Below, one piece after another: positions 34,828-43,731 of a stretch of DNA of 64,000 nt. The notes below the pieces were generated by a model, which saw only the letters and a list, made by a program, of their open reading frames with translations, was not told where the DNA came from and made no database searches. Positions within the stretch are counted from its first letter, which is position 1. Each line of letters opens with the position of its first letter. A program made the position numbers and the translations under genes. The stretch is taken from the NCBI RefSeq assembly GCF_945915485.1, contig NZ_CAMEFJ010000003.1, forward strand, positions 29,270 through 93,269. Reading direction: 5' to 3'. The DNA comes from an uncultured Agrococcus sp. (GTDB lineage Bacteria > Actinomycetota > Actinomycetes > Actinomycetales > Microbacteriaceae).

Positions 34828-35666
34828 ACCGCTTCCTCCTCGTCTTGCATGCGCAGCATCTCGGTATAGGTGCGCACTTCCACGCCGTGCTGCAGCCGCG
34901 ACGGCATCGAATCCAGCAGTGACTTCGTGTACGGATGCTCCGGTTCCTGGAGTACGACGCCGGCGGGTCCGTCCTCCACGACCTTGCCGCGGTACATGAC
35001 CACGACCCGTTCACACCACTTTGCGACGGCGTCCAAATCGTGGCTCAGCCAGATGACGGTCGCTCCCGTTTCGGCGGCGATGTCGAAGATCAGCCGCAGT
35101 ACGTCTCGCCGGACGTTCGCATCCAGCGCCGCGGTCGGTTCATCGGCGACGAGCACGCTGGGCTTCCGCACCATCGCGATGGCAACGGCGACCCGCTGCG
35201 CCATGCCGCCCGAGAGCTGATGCGGGAATCTCCGCAACACGGATGCCGGGTCGTTGATCCGGACGTCTTCCAGCAGGTTCGCGAGCGCCCCCCGCGAGGT
35301 GTCGCCGCCGAGATCGCCGACGACCAGCGCGAGCTGCTTGCCGATGCGCTTGGTCGGATCCAGCGTCGCGATGGGATCTTGCGGGATGAACCCGAGGGTC
35401 TCTCTGCGCAGCGCGCGGAGCCCATCCCGATCCAGTTCGGCAAGCGTTTGCCCGTGCACGGTAACGCTGCCTTCGGCGATGCGCGCCGGGGCCGGGAGCA
35501 ACGCTCCGAGCGCCGCTCCGAGGGTCGATTTCCCGCTGCCGGATTCACCGACGACTGCGAGCCGTTCGCCGGGTTCGACGCGAAGCGTTGCGCCATCGAG
35601 CGCACGAACGGTGCGATCGCGGGTTGCGTACTCGACGACCAGCTCGTCAACTTCTATGAGGCTCAC
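34824..35666 (-). CDS. Peptide ABC importer ATP-binding protein, DppD type
   Basis: 280 residues from GTG 35666 (GTGA overlap with the DppC stop). Walker A GESGSGKST, QLSGGMAQR, Walker B VLVADEPTAALD and H-loop WLSHDLDAVAKW are present, followed by the extension EPEHPYTKSLLDSMPSRLQ. A much longer open frame upstream is an overlap artefact with dppC. It forms a heterodimer with the next gene's product. Confidence 0.9.
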   Translation of the reverse strand: MSLIEVDELVVEYATRDRTVRALDGATLRVEPGERLAVVGESGSGKSTLGAALGALLPAPARIAEGSVTVHGQTLAELDRDGLRALRRETLGFIPQDPIATLDPTKRIGKQLALVVGDLGGDTSRGALANLLEDVRINDPASVLRRFPHQLSGGMAQRVAVAIAMVRKPSVLVADEPTAALDANVRRDVLRLIFDIAAETGATVIWLSHDLDAVAKWCERVVVMYRGKVVEDGPAGVVLQEPEHPYTKSLLDSMPSRLQHGVEVRTYTEMLRMQDEEEAV

Positions 35667-36535
35667 GTGAGGTCCACCGCCTTTCGTGGCTCGAGCCGGT
35701 CGCGCAAGCAGTCGCCGAGCAGGTTCACGGCGAGGATGGCGATCACCATCGTGCTGCCGGACGCGATCAGAATCCAGGGCGCCGTGAGCATGTACACGTT
35801 GCCTTCGCTTGCGAGCAGACCGAGCGACGACGCCGGGAGCTGTACGCCGTATCCGAGGAAGGAGAGCCCTCCTTCGACCAGAATCGCGACGCTCAGCGCA
35901 TAGGTCGCCTGTACGATCACGGTTCCCGCAACGTTCACGAGCACATGCCGCACCATGATGAGCGGTGCCGCGACACCGGATATTCGCGCGTTCGTCACGA
36001 AGTCGCGCTGCACCACCTGGGCGGCCGCTGCTCCGACCATTCTCGTCATGAGCGGCACCGTGACGAGCACGATGCTCGCGAGCGCTGCCGTTCCTCCCGG
36101 CCCGAGCGACGCCGCGATGAGCAGCGCGAGCAGGATCGCGGGGAATGCGTAGAGGATGTCGCCGATTCGCATGACGATCTCTCGCGCCCACCCTCCCGCA
36201 TACGCGGCGATGATGCCGAGCGCTGTCGCGATGATCGCGGTGCAGACGACGGCGGCGAGCGAGAGCATGAAGGTCGTACCGATGCCCTCGAGGAGGCGCG
36301 CCAGGAGGGATCGCCCCAGCCCGTCGGTGCCGAGCGGATGCGCGAGGCTGGGTGCTTCGAACCGGCCCCCGACACTGCTCGTGCCGTCGTTGAGACCGGG
36401 AATCAACCGCCCAGCGACGCTCGCGAGAATGAGCAGGGTCAGCATCCCGAGCGCTGTAAAGAATACGGGATCGCTCGTGCGCAGCTTGCGGAGCCCGCCG
36501 GCGGCCGTCGCCCGACTTGCGGCCGTGCCGGTCAT
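35663..36535 (-). CDS. Peptide ABC importer permease, DppC type (second system)
   Basis: 290 residues. One N-terminal helix near 25-47 and a BPD_transp_1 domain with the HPLGTDGLGRSLLARLLEGI segment and the EAA loop DFVTNARISGVAAPLIMVRHVLVN are visible. It overlaps dppB by 4 bp and the next ATPase by 4 bp. Confidence 0.9.
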   Translation of the reverse strand: MTGTAASRATAAGGLRKLRTSDPVFFTALGMLTLLILASVAGRLIPGLNDGTSSVGGRFEAPSLAHPLGTDGLGRSLLARLLEGIGTTFMLSLAAVVCTAIIATALGIIAAYAGGWAREIVMRIGDILYAFPAILLALLIAASLGPGGTAALASIVLVTVPLMTRMVGAAAAQVVQRDFVTNARISGVAAPLIMVRHVLVNVAGTVIVQATYALSVAILVEGGLSFLGYGVQLPASSLGLLASEGNVYMLTAPWILIASGSTMVIAILAVNLLGDCLRDRLEPRKAVDLT

Positions 36536-37497
36536 GATGCCTTTCCGATCGTCGAAACACGGGGATCGATGAGGCTGGATGACAGTTCGACCAGCAGGCT
36601 CATCAGCACGAACACGACGGCCGCCAGCATCACACCAGCCTGGATCACGGCGTAGTCTCGCCGGTCCATGGCGAGGATGAAGTACGAGCCGATACCGGGA
36701 ACGTTGAAGAGCCCTTCGATGATGACGGCTCCTCCGAGAAGGTAGGCGAGCAGCGTCGCCGTCAGCGTGAGGATGGGGATCGAACTGTTGCGCAGCACGT
36801 GCCGGCGCACGATCGTCGCAGGCCGTTCGCCGCGCGCGACGGCCGCCTGAATGTACGGTTCGACGAGCACGCCGAGCACCGCGTCGCGCGTCGTTCGTGC
36901 GGTCGCCGCCGCACAGAAGACCGCGAGAACGGCCGCGGGCAGGAGTGAAGAGGCGACGCCGCGCCAGAACGTGTCGGTGACCGACGTAAAATTGCCGATC
37001 GTGATGCCCAACGGGAGCGTGGAGAACGCCAGCACGACGAGTGCGCCGAGTACGAAGTCGGGAACACTGATGCCCAAGCCGCTCACGATGCGGGATGCGA
37101 CCGCGCCCCCTTTACGGCTGGCTCGCAGCGCCTGCACGGTGCCGACCGGGATGCCGACCAGGAGCGCCATCAACAGCGCCAGCAGCGCGATCGTCGCGGT
37201 CACCGGCAGCCGCAGTGCGAGTTCTTCCAGCACGGGCTGCCGGGAGACGATCGAGTCGCCGAAGTCTCCCTGCAGCACGTTGCCGATCCAGATCGAGAAC
37301 TGCGTCAGCAGCCCCTCGTTCAGCCCCATCTCCTCCGTCAGCGTCTCACGCTGCTCGGGGGTCGCGAGCGGGCCGAGCAGAACGTCCGCAGTCTGGCCGG
37401 GCACGATCCTGGCGGCCATGAATACCAGGACTGCGATGCCGAACAGGGTGACGAGCCCGGTCAGGACCCGCCTCCCCGCCCACAGCAGCGCCTGCAT
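36532..37497 (-). CDS. Peptide ABC importer permease, DppB type (second system)
   Basis: 321 residues. An N-terminal helix is followed by the typical loop FSIWIGNVLQGDFGDSIVSR and the EAA motif PYIQAAVARGERPATIVRRHVLRN. It has about six helices. Its start shares one base with the stop of the binding-protein gene. It forms the channel with the DppC protein. Confidence 0.9.
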   Translation of the reverse strand: MQALLWAGRRVLTGLVTLFGIAVLVFMAARIVPGQTADVLLGPLATPEQRETLTEEMGLNEGLLTQFSIWIGNVLQGDFGDSIVSRQPVLEELALRLPVTATIALLALLMALLVGIPVGTVQALRASRKGGAVASRIVSGLGISVPDFVLGALVVLAFSTLPLGITIGNFTSVTDTFWRGVASSLLPAAVLAVFCAAATARTTRDAVLGVLVEPYIQAAVARGERPATIVRRHVLRNSSIPILTLTATLLAYLLGGAVIIEGLFNVPGIGSYFILAMDRRDYAVIQAGVMLAAVVFVLMSLLVELSSSLIDPRVSTIGKAS

Positions 37498-39107
37498 CAG
37501 GACTCGAGCATCCTGAAGTCGACGATCCCGCGCAGGAAGTCGCCGTAGCCCTCATCGGAGAGCAGCGTGATGCCGAGGCTGTCGGATCGGTAGCCGACCA
37601 CCTGGGGCCGGGTCGCGAGCGGCACCATCTCGGAGTAGTCGTCGACGAGTTCGCACACCGTCTGGAGGGCAGCCGCTCGCTCTTCACCGGGCTCGAGCCC
37701 CCGTGCCTCCTCTATCGCAGCGTTGAGGTCGTCGTGCGACTCCATGAATCCGGCGTTGAAGATGGCCGTGTCAGGGTCCCACCACGACGTCACCATCGAC
37801 GGGTCCGCGTAGCCGGCGAACCAGCCGAGCGCCAGGTCGAACTGGCCCGGCTGTGCTGTGTACACGCGGTCGGCATAACTGCCGTAGTCGAGGCTTTCGA
37901 GCTCGACTGTGGCACCCGCTGCCTCGAGCTGCTGCTGGACGACCTGGCCGATCGCGACGAGCGAAGGGTCGCTGTTGTAGACCAGCAGGGATAGCGCCAT
38001 GCCTTCGAGCGCGCCGGCTTCCACCTCGGTGGTCGCCGACTGCAGGGTTTCGGCGGAGCAGGCATCGGGGAGGTTCGCCGGTGTTACGCCCGTCGGGACC
38101 GCGGCACCCGCGAGTGCAACGTCCACCAGCTGCTCGCGATCGATGGCTGCATTCACAAGCTGACGGGTCTCCTGATCGGCCATGGCAGAGTCACCGAGAG
38201 CATTGAACATCAAGTAGAAGAAGTCGCTCTGCGTTTGGCTCGCAGCGGTCACACCCTGCGCCGACTCCAGCAGCGACAGAGCATCCGGGTTCGAGAAGTT
38301 CGAGAACTGCGACGACCCGTCACGCAGTCCTGCGAGGCGCGTCTGGTCATCACCGGAGATTTCGATGCGCAGTTCGTCGACACCCAGCGAGTCGGCGTTC
38401 CACCACTCTTGGTTCGCTTCGAACACCCAGTACTCGTCCTGACGGTGATCGGCGACCGAGAAGGCGCCGGAGCCCAGCATCTCCTCCGCCGGGTCGAAGT
38501 CGCCCGCTTCGAGCTCCTCCATGGGCAGGATGGCCGCAGGAGTGTTCGCAAGCGCTGCCAGCAGCGGCGTATAGGGGCGTTCGAGCGTGATCGTCACCTG
38601 TTGCGCGTCGCCCTCCGAGGTGTTCTCGATCGACTCGATCGGCCCGAGCTGCCCCGCCCACAGCGCAGCCATCTCCAGGAGCCGTTCGAACGAGCCGACG
38701 ACATCGTCGGCGCTCACCGGGCGGCCATTGGAGAAGGTCGCATCGGGCTGCAGGTCGAAGACGTAGGTGGTTTCATCCGGCTGTTCCCACGAGGACGCGA
38801 GCTCCGGCTCGATCTCGAAGTCTGGGCCGATGGAGACGAGTGATTCGTACACGAGCCCCATGATCGTCCAGGAGCGCGCGATCTCGGCGGTTGCGGGGTC
38901 GAGCCCTCCTGTCTCCGCCGTATCGTAGTCCAGCTGCATGCTGAGCGTGCCGCCCGCGCTGTCCGCTGACGGGTCGTCGTATGCCGCGTACCCGTCAGGG
39001 AGGTCCAGCTCCGCGTCGTCGCTGTCGCCATTCTGCCCAGAACAGGCGGAAAGTACGAGCGCCGCGACAACCGCGACTCCCGTGAGTGTCTTTGTCTTGC
39101 TGCGCAC
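37497..39107 (-). CDS. Peptide-type ABC substrate-binding lipoprotein (second system)
   Basis: 536 residues with a signal peptide and lipobox (ALVLSACSG, Cys near 22). The SBP_bac_5 fold shows ELASSWEQPDETTYVFDLQP and MLGSGAFSVADHRQDEYWVF. It is the first gene of an eight-gene operon running down to 31274. A TTGATA/TACATT promoter with LacI-type operator candidates precedes it, and the LacI regulator is divergent. It differs clearly from the other DppA protein in the window, so a different ligand is expected. Confidence 0.9.
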   Translation of the reverse strand: MRSKTKTLTGVAVVAALVLSACSGQNGDSDDAELDLPDGYAAYDDPSADSAGGTLSMQLDYDTAETGGLDPATAEIARSWTIMGLVYESLVSIGPDFEIEPELASSWEQPDETTYVFDLQPDATFSNGRPVSADDVVGSFERLLEMAALWAGQLGPIESIENTSEGDAQQVTITLERPYTPLLAALANTPAAILPMEELEAGDFDPAEEMLGSGAFSVADHRQDEYWVFEANQEWWNADSLGVDELRIEISGDDQTRLAGLRDGSSQFSNFSNPDALSLLESAQGVTAASQTQSDFFYLMFNALGDSAMADQETRQLVNAAIDREQLVDVALAGAAVPTGVTPANLPDACSAETLQSATTEVEAGALEGMALSLLVYNSDPSLVAIGQVVQQQLEAAGATVELESLDYGSYADRVYTAQPGQFDLALGWFAGYADPSMVTSWWDPDTAIFNAGFMESHDDLNAAIEEARGLEPGEERAAALQTVCELVDDYSEMVPLATRPQVVGYRSDSLGITLLSDEGYGDFLRGIVDFRMLES

Positions 39108-39149
39108 TGGGTGCCTCCCGTATCTTCTTTGATCTCGCCGAAGGTGCTA

Positions 39150-39166
39150 TTCGGATCGTTCCGGCA
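39150..39166. promoter_or_regulatory. LacI operator candidate O1
   Basis: TTCGGATCGTTCCGGCA lies just downstream of the -10 box of the peptide operon promoter. It matches O3 at 39262-39278 in 15 of 17 positions and is near-palindromic around a central CG, as LacI-family operators are. Confidence 0.5.
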
Positions 39167-39173
39167 TAGAGTA

Positions 39174-39202
39174 AATGTAGGCGTATCGATCGGAAATATC
39201 AA
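39174..39202 (-). promoter_or_regulatory. Promoter of the peptide/amide operon
   Basis: The -35 box TTGATA (39197-39202) and the -10 box TACATT (39174-39179) are separated by exactly 17 bases. The spacer holds TTCCGATCGATACGCC (minus strand), a weaker third match to the operator candidates on either side. Confidence 0.6.
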
Positions 39203-39261
39203 GTGTTTATTGCTAAGTAGTCGAGAGATTCAGCTCGTACAGTCTCCGCTACCGGTAGTTT

Positions 39262-39278
39262 TTCGGATCGATTCGGCA
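39262..39278. promoter_or_regulatory. LacI operator candidate O3
   Basis: TTCGGATCGATTCGGCA lies 32 bp before the lacI-type start codon. It is nearly identical to O1, 112 bp away. A pair of sites around a divergent promoter region would allow autoregulation and looping. Confidence 0.5.
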
Positions 39279-39309
39279 CCCGTGTCGGCAACTGTGATAG
39301 ACACGGAGG

Positions 39310-40293
39310 ATGAAGAAGGCCATCACCATCGTCGACGTGGCTCGCCTCGCAGGCGTCTCTCGAACGACCGCGTCGGACGCACTCAACAACAACGGGCGCG
39401 TTTCGGAACCGACGAGGATGATGGTCGAACGAGCTGCATCCGCTCTCGGATACCGTCCGAACGCGGCCGCGCAATCGCTGAGAACCGCGACGAAGGGCGC
39501 GATCGGCATCCACCTCCCCGAGGTCATGACGCGGATCGACTACTACCTGCAGATCGTGTACGGCGCGCTCGAGGAGGCCGCCAGGCAGCAGATCAACGTG
39601 ACGCTCATCACGTCGCAGCGGCTGTTCGGGGGACATCGACCACCCGTCGACGGCGTCATTCTGCTCGACCCGCTCGCTCACGACACCTCGGCAACGCAGC
39701 TCATGGATCTCGATGTTCCCGTCGTGACGCTCGAGCCTGCCGACGGCGCCGATCAGGCGGGAGTCGTCTCGGCCGACCACGAAGCCGGTGTACGGGAACT
39801 GCTTGATCACTTCGTAGCGCAGGGCGCATCAACACCGGCACTGCTCGCTTCTCCTCGCAGCACCAACTGGGGCACTCGCGTGCAGACCGCATACCGGCAG
39901 TGGTGTCGTGAGCACGGGAAGCGCCCGTTCGTCACCGAGCGCACGTTCGGCTCCGATTCCGCAACGCTCGCGGAGGCCGCGCGCGAGCTGCTGTCGCTCG
40001 ACGAGAGCATCGATGCCGTGCTCTGCGGGCCGGACGGGTCGGCGCTCGTCGTCATGGATGTCATCCAGGACTCAGGGAGAAGCCCGGGCGCTGACGTGCA
40101 GATCGCTGCTTTAGTGGACAATCCCGCTCTCGCGTACGTTGACCCTCCTGTCACCGCGATCGACCTCGCCCCGCGCCCCGCCGGTGCACACTGCGTGGAA
40201 CTGCTGCTGGGCATCCTTCGCGGCGAACGGGCACCCGACGAGGTCGTGCCGCTCGAGATCGAAGTGCAGTACAGGGCGTCGACGCGCGACTGA
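39310..40293 (+). CDS. LacI family transcriptional regulator
   Basis: 327 residues. The HTH TIVDVARLAGVSRTTASDAL and hinge helix ALGYRPNAAAQSLRTATKG are typical of LacI. The ligand-binding domain (about 65-327) has the periplasmic-binding-protein type I fold. It is divergent from the peptide-type operon. LacI proteins usually sense sugars or nucleosides, so control of a peptide/amide operon is notable. The sequence GGAGG touches the ATG directly, which is too close for a normal Shine-Dalgarno. Confidence 0.9.
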   Translation: MKKAITIVDVARLAGVSRTTASDALNNNGRVSEPTRMMVERAASALGYRPNAAAQSLRTATKGAIGIHLPEVMTRIDYYLQIVYGALEEAARQQINVTLITSQRLFGGHRPPVDGVILLDPLAHDTSATQLMDLDVPVVTLEPADGADQAGVVSADHEAGVRELLDHFVAQGASTPALLASPRSTNWGTRVQTAYRQWCREHGKRPFVTERTFGSDSATLAEAARELLSLDESIDAVLCGPDGSALVVMDVIQDSGRSPGADVQIAALVDNPALAYVDPPVTAIDLAPRPAGAHCVELLLGILRGERAPDEVVPLEIEVQYRASTRD

Positions 40294-40303
40294 GCCCGGG
40301 CCG

Positions 40304-41245
40304 CTAGGGCCTTGGCGCGGAAGGGCGGCGCAGGGCAAAGTGCCACACAAGGGCCGCTGCGCCCAGCCAGAGCACCCAGCCGACGGCTTCGACGACCCAG
40401 TTCACGCCACCTCCCGAGGCGATGGACTGCGTCAGGAACACGCGCACACTGTTGAGCGCCCCGTGCACGATGATCGCCGGCCACACGGACCCCGACAAGA
40501 GGCGCAGAGCAACCATGAAGGGCGCCCACGAACCGATCGCGAGCAGGTAGGCGAGCCCGACTTCGAAACCTCCGTCGCCGACGATGAGCGGAATAGCCGG
40601 CAGATGCCACACCATCCACGCAATTGCGGAAAGCATTGCAATCGTCCAGAAGCCAAAGCCGCGCAAGCGAGAGATCAACCATCCTCGCCAACCGAGTTCT
40701 TCACCAATCGCGAAGATGCCCTGCAGCACCCAGAACACAGGAACCGCAACGAACGCCAACAGGATCGCGTCGAGAGCCGCGAATTCGAAGCCGGTCAGCA
40801 CCCCGGCGGCCAGCTGGGCCAGCCCCGCCACGGCGACGACCGCAATTCCCAGCCCTATTGCCCGCCACGAGCGACCCCATCCCAGCGCGAATTGACGAAA
40901 GAATCCTCCCGGCCGGACGACGGCGAACATGACGAGCGCGGCAAGAAACGGCGTCAGCTGCGCAGCCGGCACCAGCACGCCGATCATCTCGTCGGGCAGC
41001 GCGCCGAAGATCGCCGGAGCAGCCGCGCCGAAACACAGCAGTGTTGCGAGAACGACGAAAATCGCCGCTTCCAAAGGGCGACGAGAATGCCGTTCGCGCT
41101 CGGAGCCGGGATGCGCGGAGCCCGTTCTCACCCCGGGCGCCCCCGTTCGATCGACTGCGCCGTCGCCGACTCCTGCAAGAGCCGTGTCGTGTCCGGTATC
41201 GGTCGTGATGCGCTTTGGCGCTCCCAGCGTGTGGTCATTCTGCAT
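40304..41245 (-). CDS. CPBP family intramembrane glutamic endopeptidase
   Basis: 313 residues from ATG 41245. About eight helices are predicted. CPBP (Abi/CAAX-like) motifs are EELGWRGWLISRLRG (catalytic Glu pair, Trp-Arg), WMVWHLPAIPL (His) and IIVHGALNS (second His). The N-terminal ~55 residues are hydrophilic. A TTGTAC...TATGCA promoter-like pair would place the -10 box over this ATG, so the true start may be an in-frame GTG further in. It is divergent from a TetR with a strong palindrome between them. Confidence 0.8.
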   Translation of the reverse strand: MQNDHTLGAPKRITTDTGHDTALAGVGDGAVDRTGAPGVRTGSAHPGSERERHSRRPLEAAIFVVLATLLCFGAAAPAIFGALPDEMIGVLVPAAQLTPFLAALVMFAVVRPGGFFRQFALGWGRSWRAIGLGIAVVAVAGLAQLAAGVLTGFEFAALDAILLAFVAVPVFWVLQGIFAIGEELGWRGWLISRLRGFGFWTIAMLSAIAWMVWHLPAIPLIVGDGGFEVGLAYLLAIGSWAPFMVALRLLSGSVWPAIIVHGALNSVRVFLTQSIASGGGVNWVVEAVGWVLWLGAAALVWHFALRRPSAPRP

Positions 41246-41252
41246 AGATCCA

Positions 41253-41271
41253 GTTTGTACAGCGTACAAAC
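41253..41271. promoter_or_regulatory. TetR operator candidate
   Basis: GTTTGTAC-AGC-GTACAAAC is a perfect palindrome with 8-bp arms, 7 bases upstream of the CPBP start and 111 bases before the divergent TetR gene. Its size and symmetry are those of a TetR-family operator. Confidence 0.7.
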
Positions 41272-41381
41272 TCTTTGGGTGAACGTAAGCTGGGAATCGT
41301 GGAACGCAGCACTCCGATCGGGCCGGCCGAACACTGCCGATCTGCCAGCCATCACTTCCCAACGCGTACGCGGACGATCGC

Positions 41382-41990
41382 ATGACGCGTCGAGGGCCGC
41401 GCGGCGACATCGACAGGGAGCGCATCCTGCGCGCCGCCGACCGGTTGCTGCACGAACGAGGCTCCATCGAGGGCGTCGCCCTGCGAGCCGTTGCCGGTGA
41501 AGTCGGCGTTGCAACCAACGCGCTGTACACCTACTTCCCGTCACTGCGGGCGATCTGGCACGAATTGGGCGACGAACGCCTCGGAACACTGCTGCCGCGA
41601 GAGCTCCTTGGCATTCCGTGCCGACACTGCGCCGTGCTGGAACTCATGCAGCGCGCGAACACCATGGCGAACATCCCGGGAACGCTGTCACTGCTGCGCG
41701 CCCAGCCCATCCTCGGTCGTCACTCTTTTGCGCTGAGCGAGACGATCATGGAGCTGACAGCGGACGCCACGGTGCATCCTCGCGACGCCCACGACCTCAT
41801 CGTCGGCTGGTTCTACGGGAACAACGTGCTCACGGACGAGGGCTGGACGAGCGGAACCGATGCAATCCGGGCCGAGGACGACCTCACCGACTTCCCGCGC
41901 ATCGCCTCGCGCCCCGAGCCACGGACGGATGTGCAGCTCGGCGCCATTCTGACCGGTATCGGCCTACCGTGCACAGCCGACCGCGAATAA
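41382..41990 (+). CDS. TetR family transcriptional regulator
   Basis: 202 residues. The HTH is clear: DRERILRAADRLLHERGSIEGVALRAVAGEVGVATNALYTYFPSLRAIWHEL. The ligand domain is of unknown specificity and contains a CRHC pair near residue 80. It is divergent from the CPBP protease and is the likely ligand of the GTTTGTAC palindrome. It probably regulates both genes. Confidence 0.88.
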   Translation: MTRRGPRGDIDRERILRAADRLLHERGSIEGVALRAVAGEVGVATNALYTYFPSLRAIWHELGDERLGTLLPRELLGIPCRHCAVLELMQRANTMANIPGTLSLLRAQPILGRHSFALSETIMELTADATVHPRDAHDLIVGWFYGNNVLTDEGWTSGTDAIRAEDDLTDFPRIASRPEPRTDVQLGAILTGIGLPCTADRE

Positions 41991-42126
41991 TCCGCGCGTC
42001 TTGTTGTACTCACTTACTGGCTGCGGGCGAGGAGAGTTCTACGCCGTCAGGGGCTGAGGGATGACGATGCCGCCGCGTCTCGGGTCGCGTACCCGGGCAT
42101 CCCGGTGTAGTGGGCCGTGCGCGGCA

Positions 42127-42843
42127 TCACGGCGATGGTGCTGGGTCGCCGCTCGCTCGGAGGTCGGTAACGGGCACGGAACTCCAGTCGCGCAACTCCT
42201 GCATCCTGTCTGCTTTCGCCGTCTTCCCCGCCGCTTTCATGTCGATGTAGGCGGTGCCATGGCGCACGAGGGGCACACGGTCGAGTTGATACCGAATGCC
42301 GCCCTCCGGGTTCTGCGCATCTCGCGGCATCGCCGTCGACACGATCGCGATCATCATCCGATCGCGCGGAACATGCTTGACCCACAAATGGTAAGCGCCA
42401 TACACGGGGCTGTTCTCAAGCTCAAGACCTCGCAGCACACGCTGCAGCAACGGGTCGTTCTCACTCGTCGCGGTCTCGACCGCCTTCCATACGGCGTCGG
42501 GCTCGGTGCGGCTGAACGACACGTGGTAGGCATCCACGAGCGCATCTCCCGACGCATCCCGCCAGGTGTTGCTCCAGCGCAGCAGGCCGATGATGCCGAA
42601 CACGATGAACAAGACGGGCGCGATGATCATCAGCACCCAGTCCATCCCTCCCGGAGATGATTGTCGCTCCGACAGCCCCACGAGAAATCCGACCGTCCCT
42701 ATCGCCATCACAGTGCCTAGGACAAGCGCGGTCGCGAACAGCGATGTCAGCACGATGGATCGCTTCGCCCTCGGGAGGCCCGGGAGCGAGTCGAGAATCG
42801 TGCCCCAGCTCGCGCCGACATCGGGGATGGGAGTAAACGCCAT
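42127..42843 (-). CDS. Membrane protein of unknown function
   Basis: 238 residues from ATG 42843, with AGGAGG upstream. Two hydrophobic helices (about 32-55 and 68-90) are followed by a ~140-residue soluble domain (DAYHVSFSRTEPDAVWKAVE...). I do not recognise a family. It lies just past the rplA terminator and reads in the same direction. Confidence 0.65.
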   Translation of the reverse strand: MAFTPIPDVGASWGTILDSLPGLPRAKRSIVLTSLFATALVLGTVMAIGTVGFLVGLSERQSSPGGMDWVLMIIAPVLFIVFGIIGLLRWSNTWRDASGDALVDAYHVSFSRTEPDAVWKAVETATSENDPLLQRVLRGLELENSPVYGAYHLWVKHVPRDRMMIAIVSTAMPRDAQNPEGGIRYQLDRVPLVRHGTAYIDMKAAGKTAKADRMQELRDWSSVPVTDLRASGDPAPSP

Positions 42844-42920
42844 CTCTTGCCCTTCCTCCTGCTCCTGCACATTGTCAGGAGCGTACCGCAGGCCGCTAGT
42901 GAGAACCCTTTGGCGCAACG

Positions 42921-42955
42921 AGAAGAGGACCCGGTGAAATGCCGAGTCCTCTTCT
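42921..42955 (-). terminator. Terminator of the secE-nusG-rplK-rplA operon
   Basis: AGAAGAGGACTCGG and CCGGGTCCTCTTCT form a ~14-bp stem with one wobble and a 7-nt loop. It lies 17 bases past the rplA stop. Confidence 0.7.
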
Positions 42956-42971
42956 GCGCTATTTGAACGTC

Positions 42972-43661
42972 CTAGATGACCGAGGGGTCCAAGGGGATCC
43001 CGGGACCGAACGTCGTCGAAACCGCACCCTTGAGCACGTAGCGGCCCTTTGCCGACGACGGCTTCAGGCGCACGATCTCTTCGAGGGCGGCGTTGATGTT
43101 GTCCTGGAGCTGCTCCTCGGTGAACGAGGCCTTGCCGACGATGAAGTGCACGTTGGCGTGCTTGTCGACACGGAACTCGATGCGACCGCCCTTGATGTCG
43201 GTGACGGCCTTCGCGACGTCGGGCGTCACAGTGCCGGTCTTCGGGTTCGGCATGAGGCCACGGGGTCCGAGGACCTTACCGAGGCGTCCGACCTTGCCCA
43301 TGAGCTCGGGGCTCGCAACGGCTGCATCGAAGTCGGTCCAGCCATCGGCGACCTTCTCGATCAGCTCATCGTTACCGACCTCGTCGGCTCCCGCTTCGAT
43401 TGCCTTCTCTGCAGCGGCGCCCTGCGCGAAGACGATGACGCGAGCGGTCTTACCGGTGCCGTGAGGAAGGGACACGGTACCGCGGACCATCTGGTCTGCC
43501 TTGCGCGGGTCTACACCGAGCTTGAGCGCGACCTCGACGGTCGAGTCGGTCTTTGCAGAACCGGTCTCGCGTGCGATCGCAACTGCCTCGGTGGGGGTGT
43601 AGAACTTGCCGTCCTCGATCTTCTCGAGGGCTGCCATGTAGGCCTTGGATTTCTTTGCCAT
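42972..43661 (-). CDS. rplA: 50S ribosomal protein L1
   Basis: 229 residues from ATG 43661 (AAGGAG seven bases upstream). It begins [15 protein letters not shown] and contains the L1 signature [20 protein letters not shown] and [10 protein letters not shown]. It binds 23S rRNA at the E-site stalk and can repress its own operon. It follows rplK by 70 bp. Confidence 0.98.
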   Translation of the reverse strand: MAKKSKAYMAALEKIEDGKFYTPTEAVAIARETGSAKTDSTVEVALKLGVDPRKADQMVRGTVSLPHGTGKTARVIVFAQGAAAEKAIEAGADEVGNDELIEKVADGWTDFDAAVASPELMGKVGRLGKVLGPRGLMPNPKTGTVTPDVAKAVTDIKGGRIEFRVDKHANVHFIVGKASFTEEQLQDNINAALEEIVRLKPSSAKGRYVLKGAVSTTFGPGIPLDPSVI

Positions 43662-43731
43662 GTTCAACTCCTTCAGAGTTCGTGGTGCGCGTCTGGCCGA
43701 CGCTGCCACTAAATGAATGTTTGCGGGTCGA

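Noticed and set aside
40139..41500. 453-codon plus-strand ORF opposite the CPBP gene
   Set aside because: Antisense shadow; very polar, with no recognisable fold.
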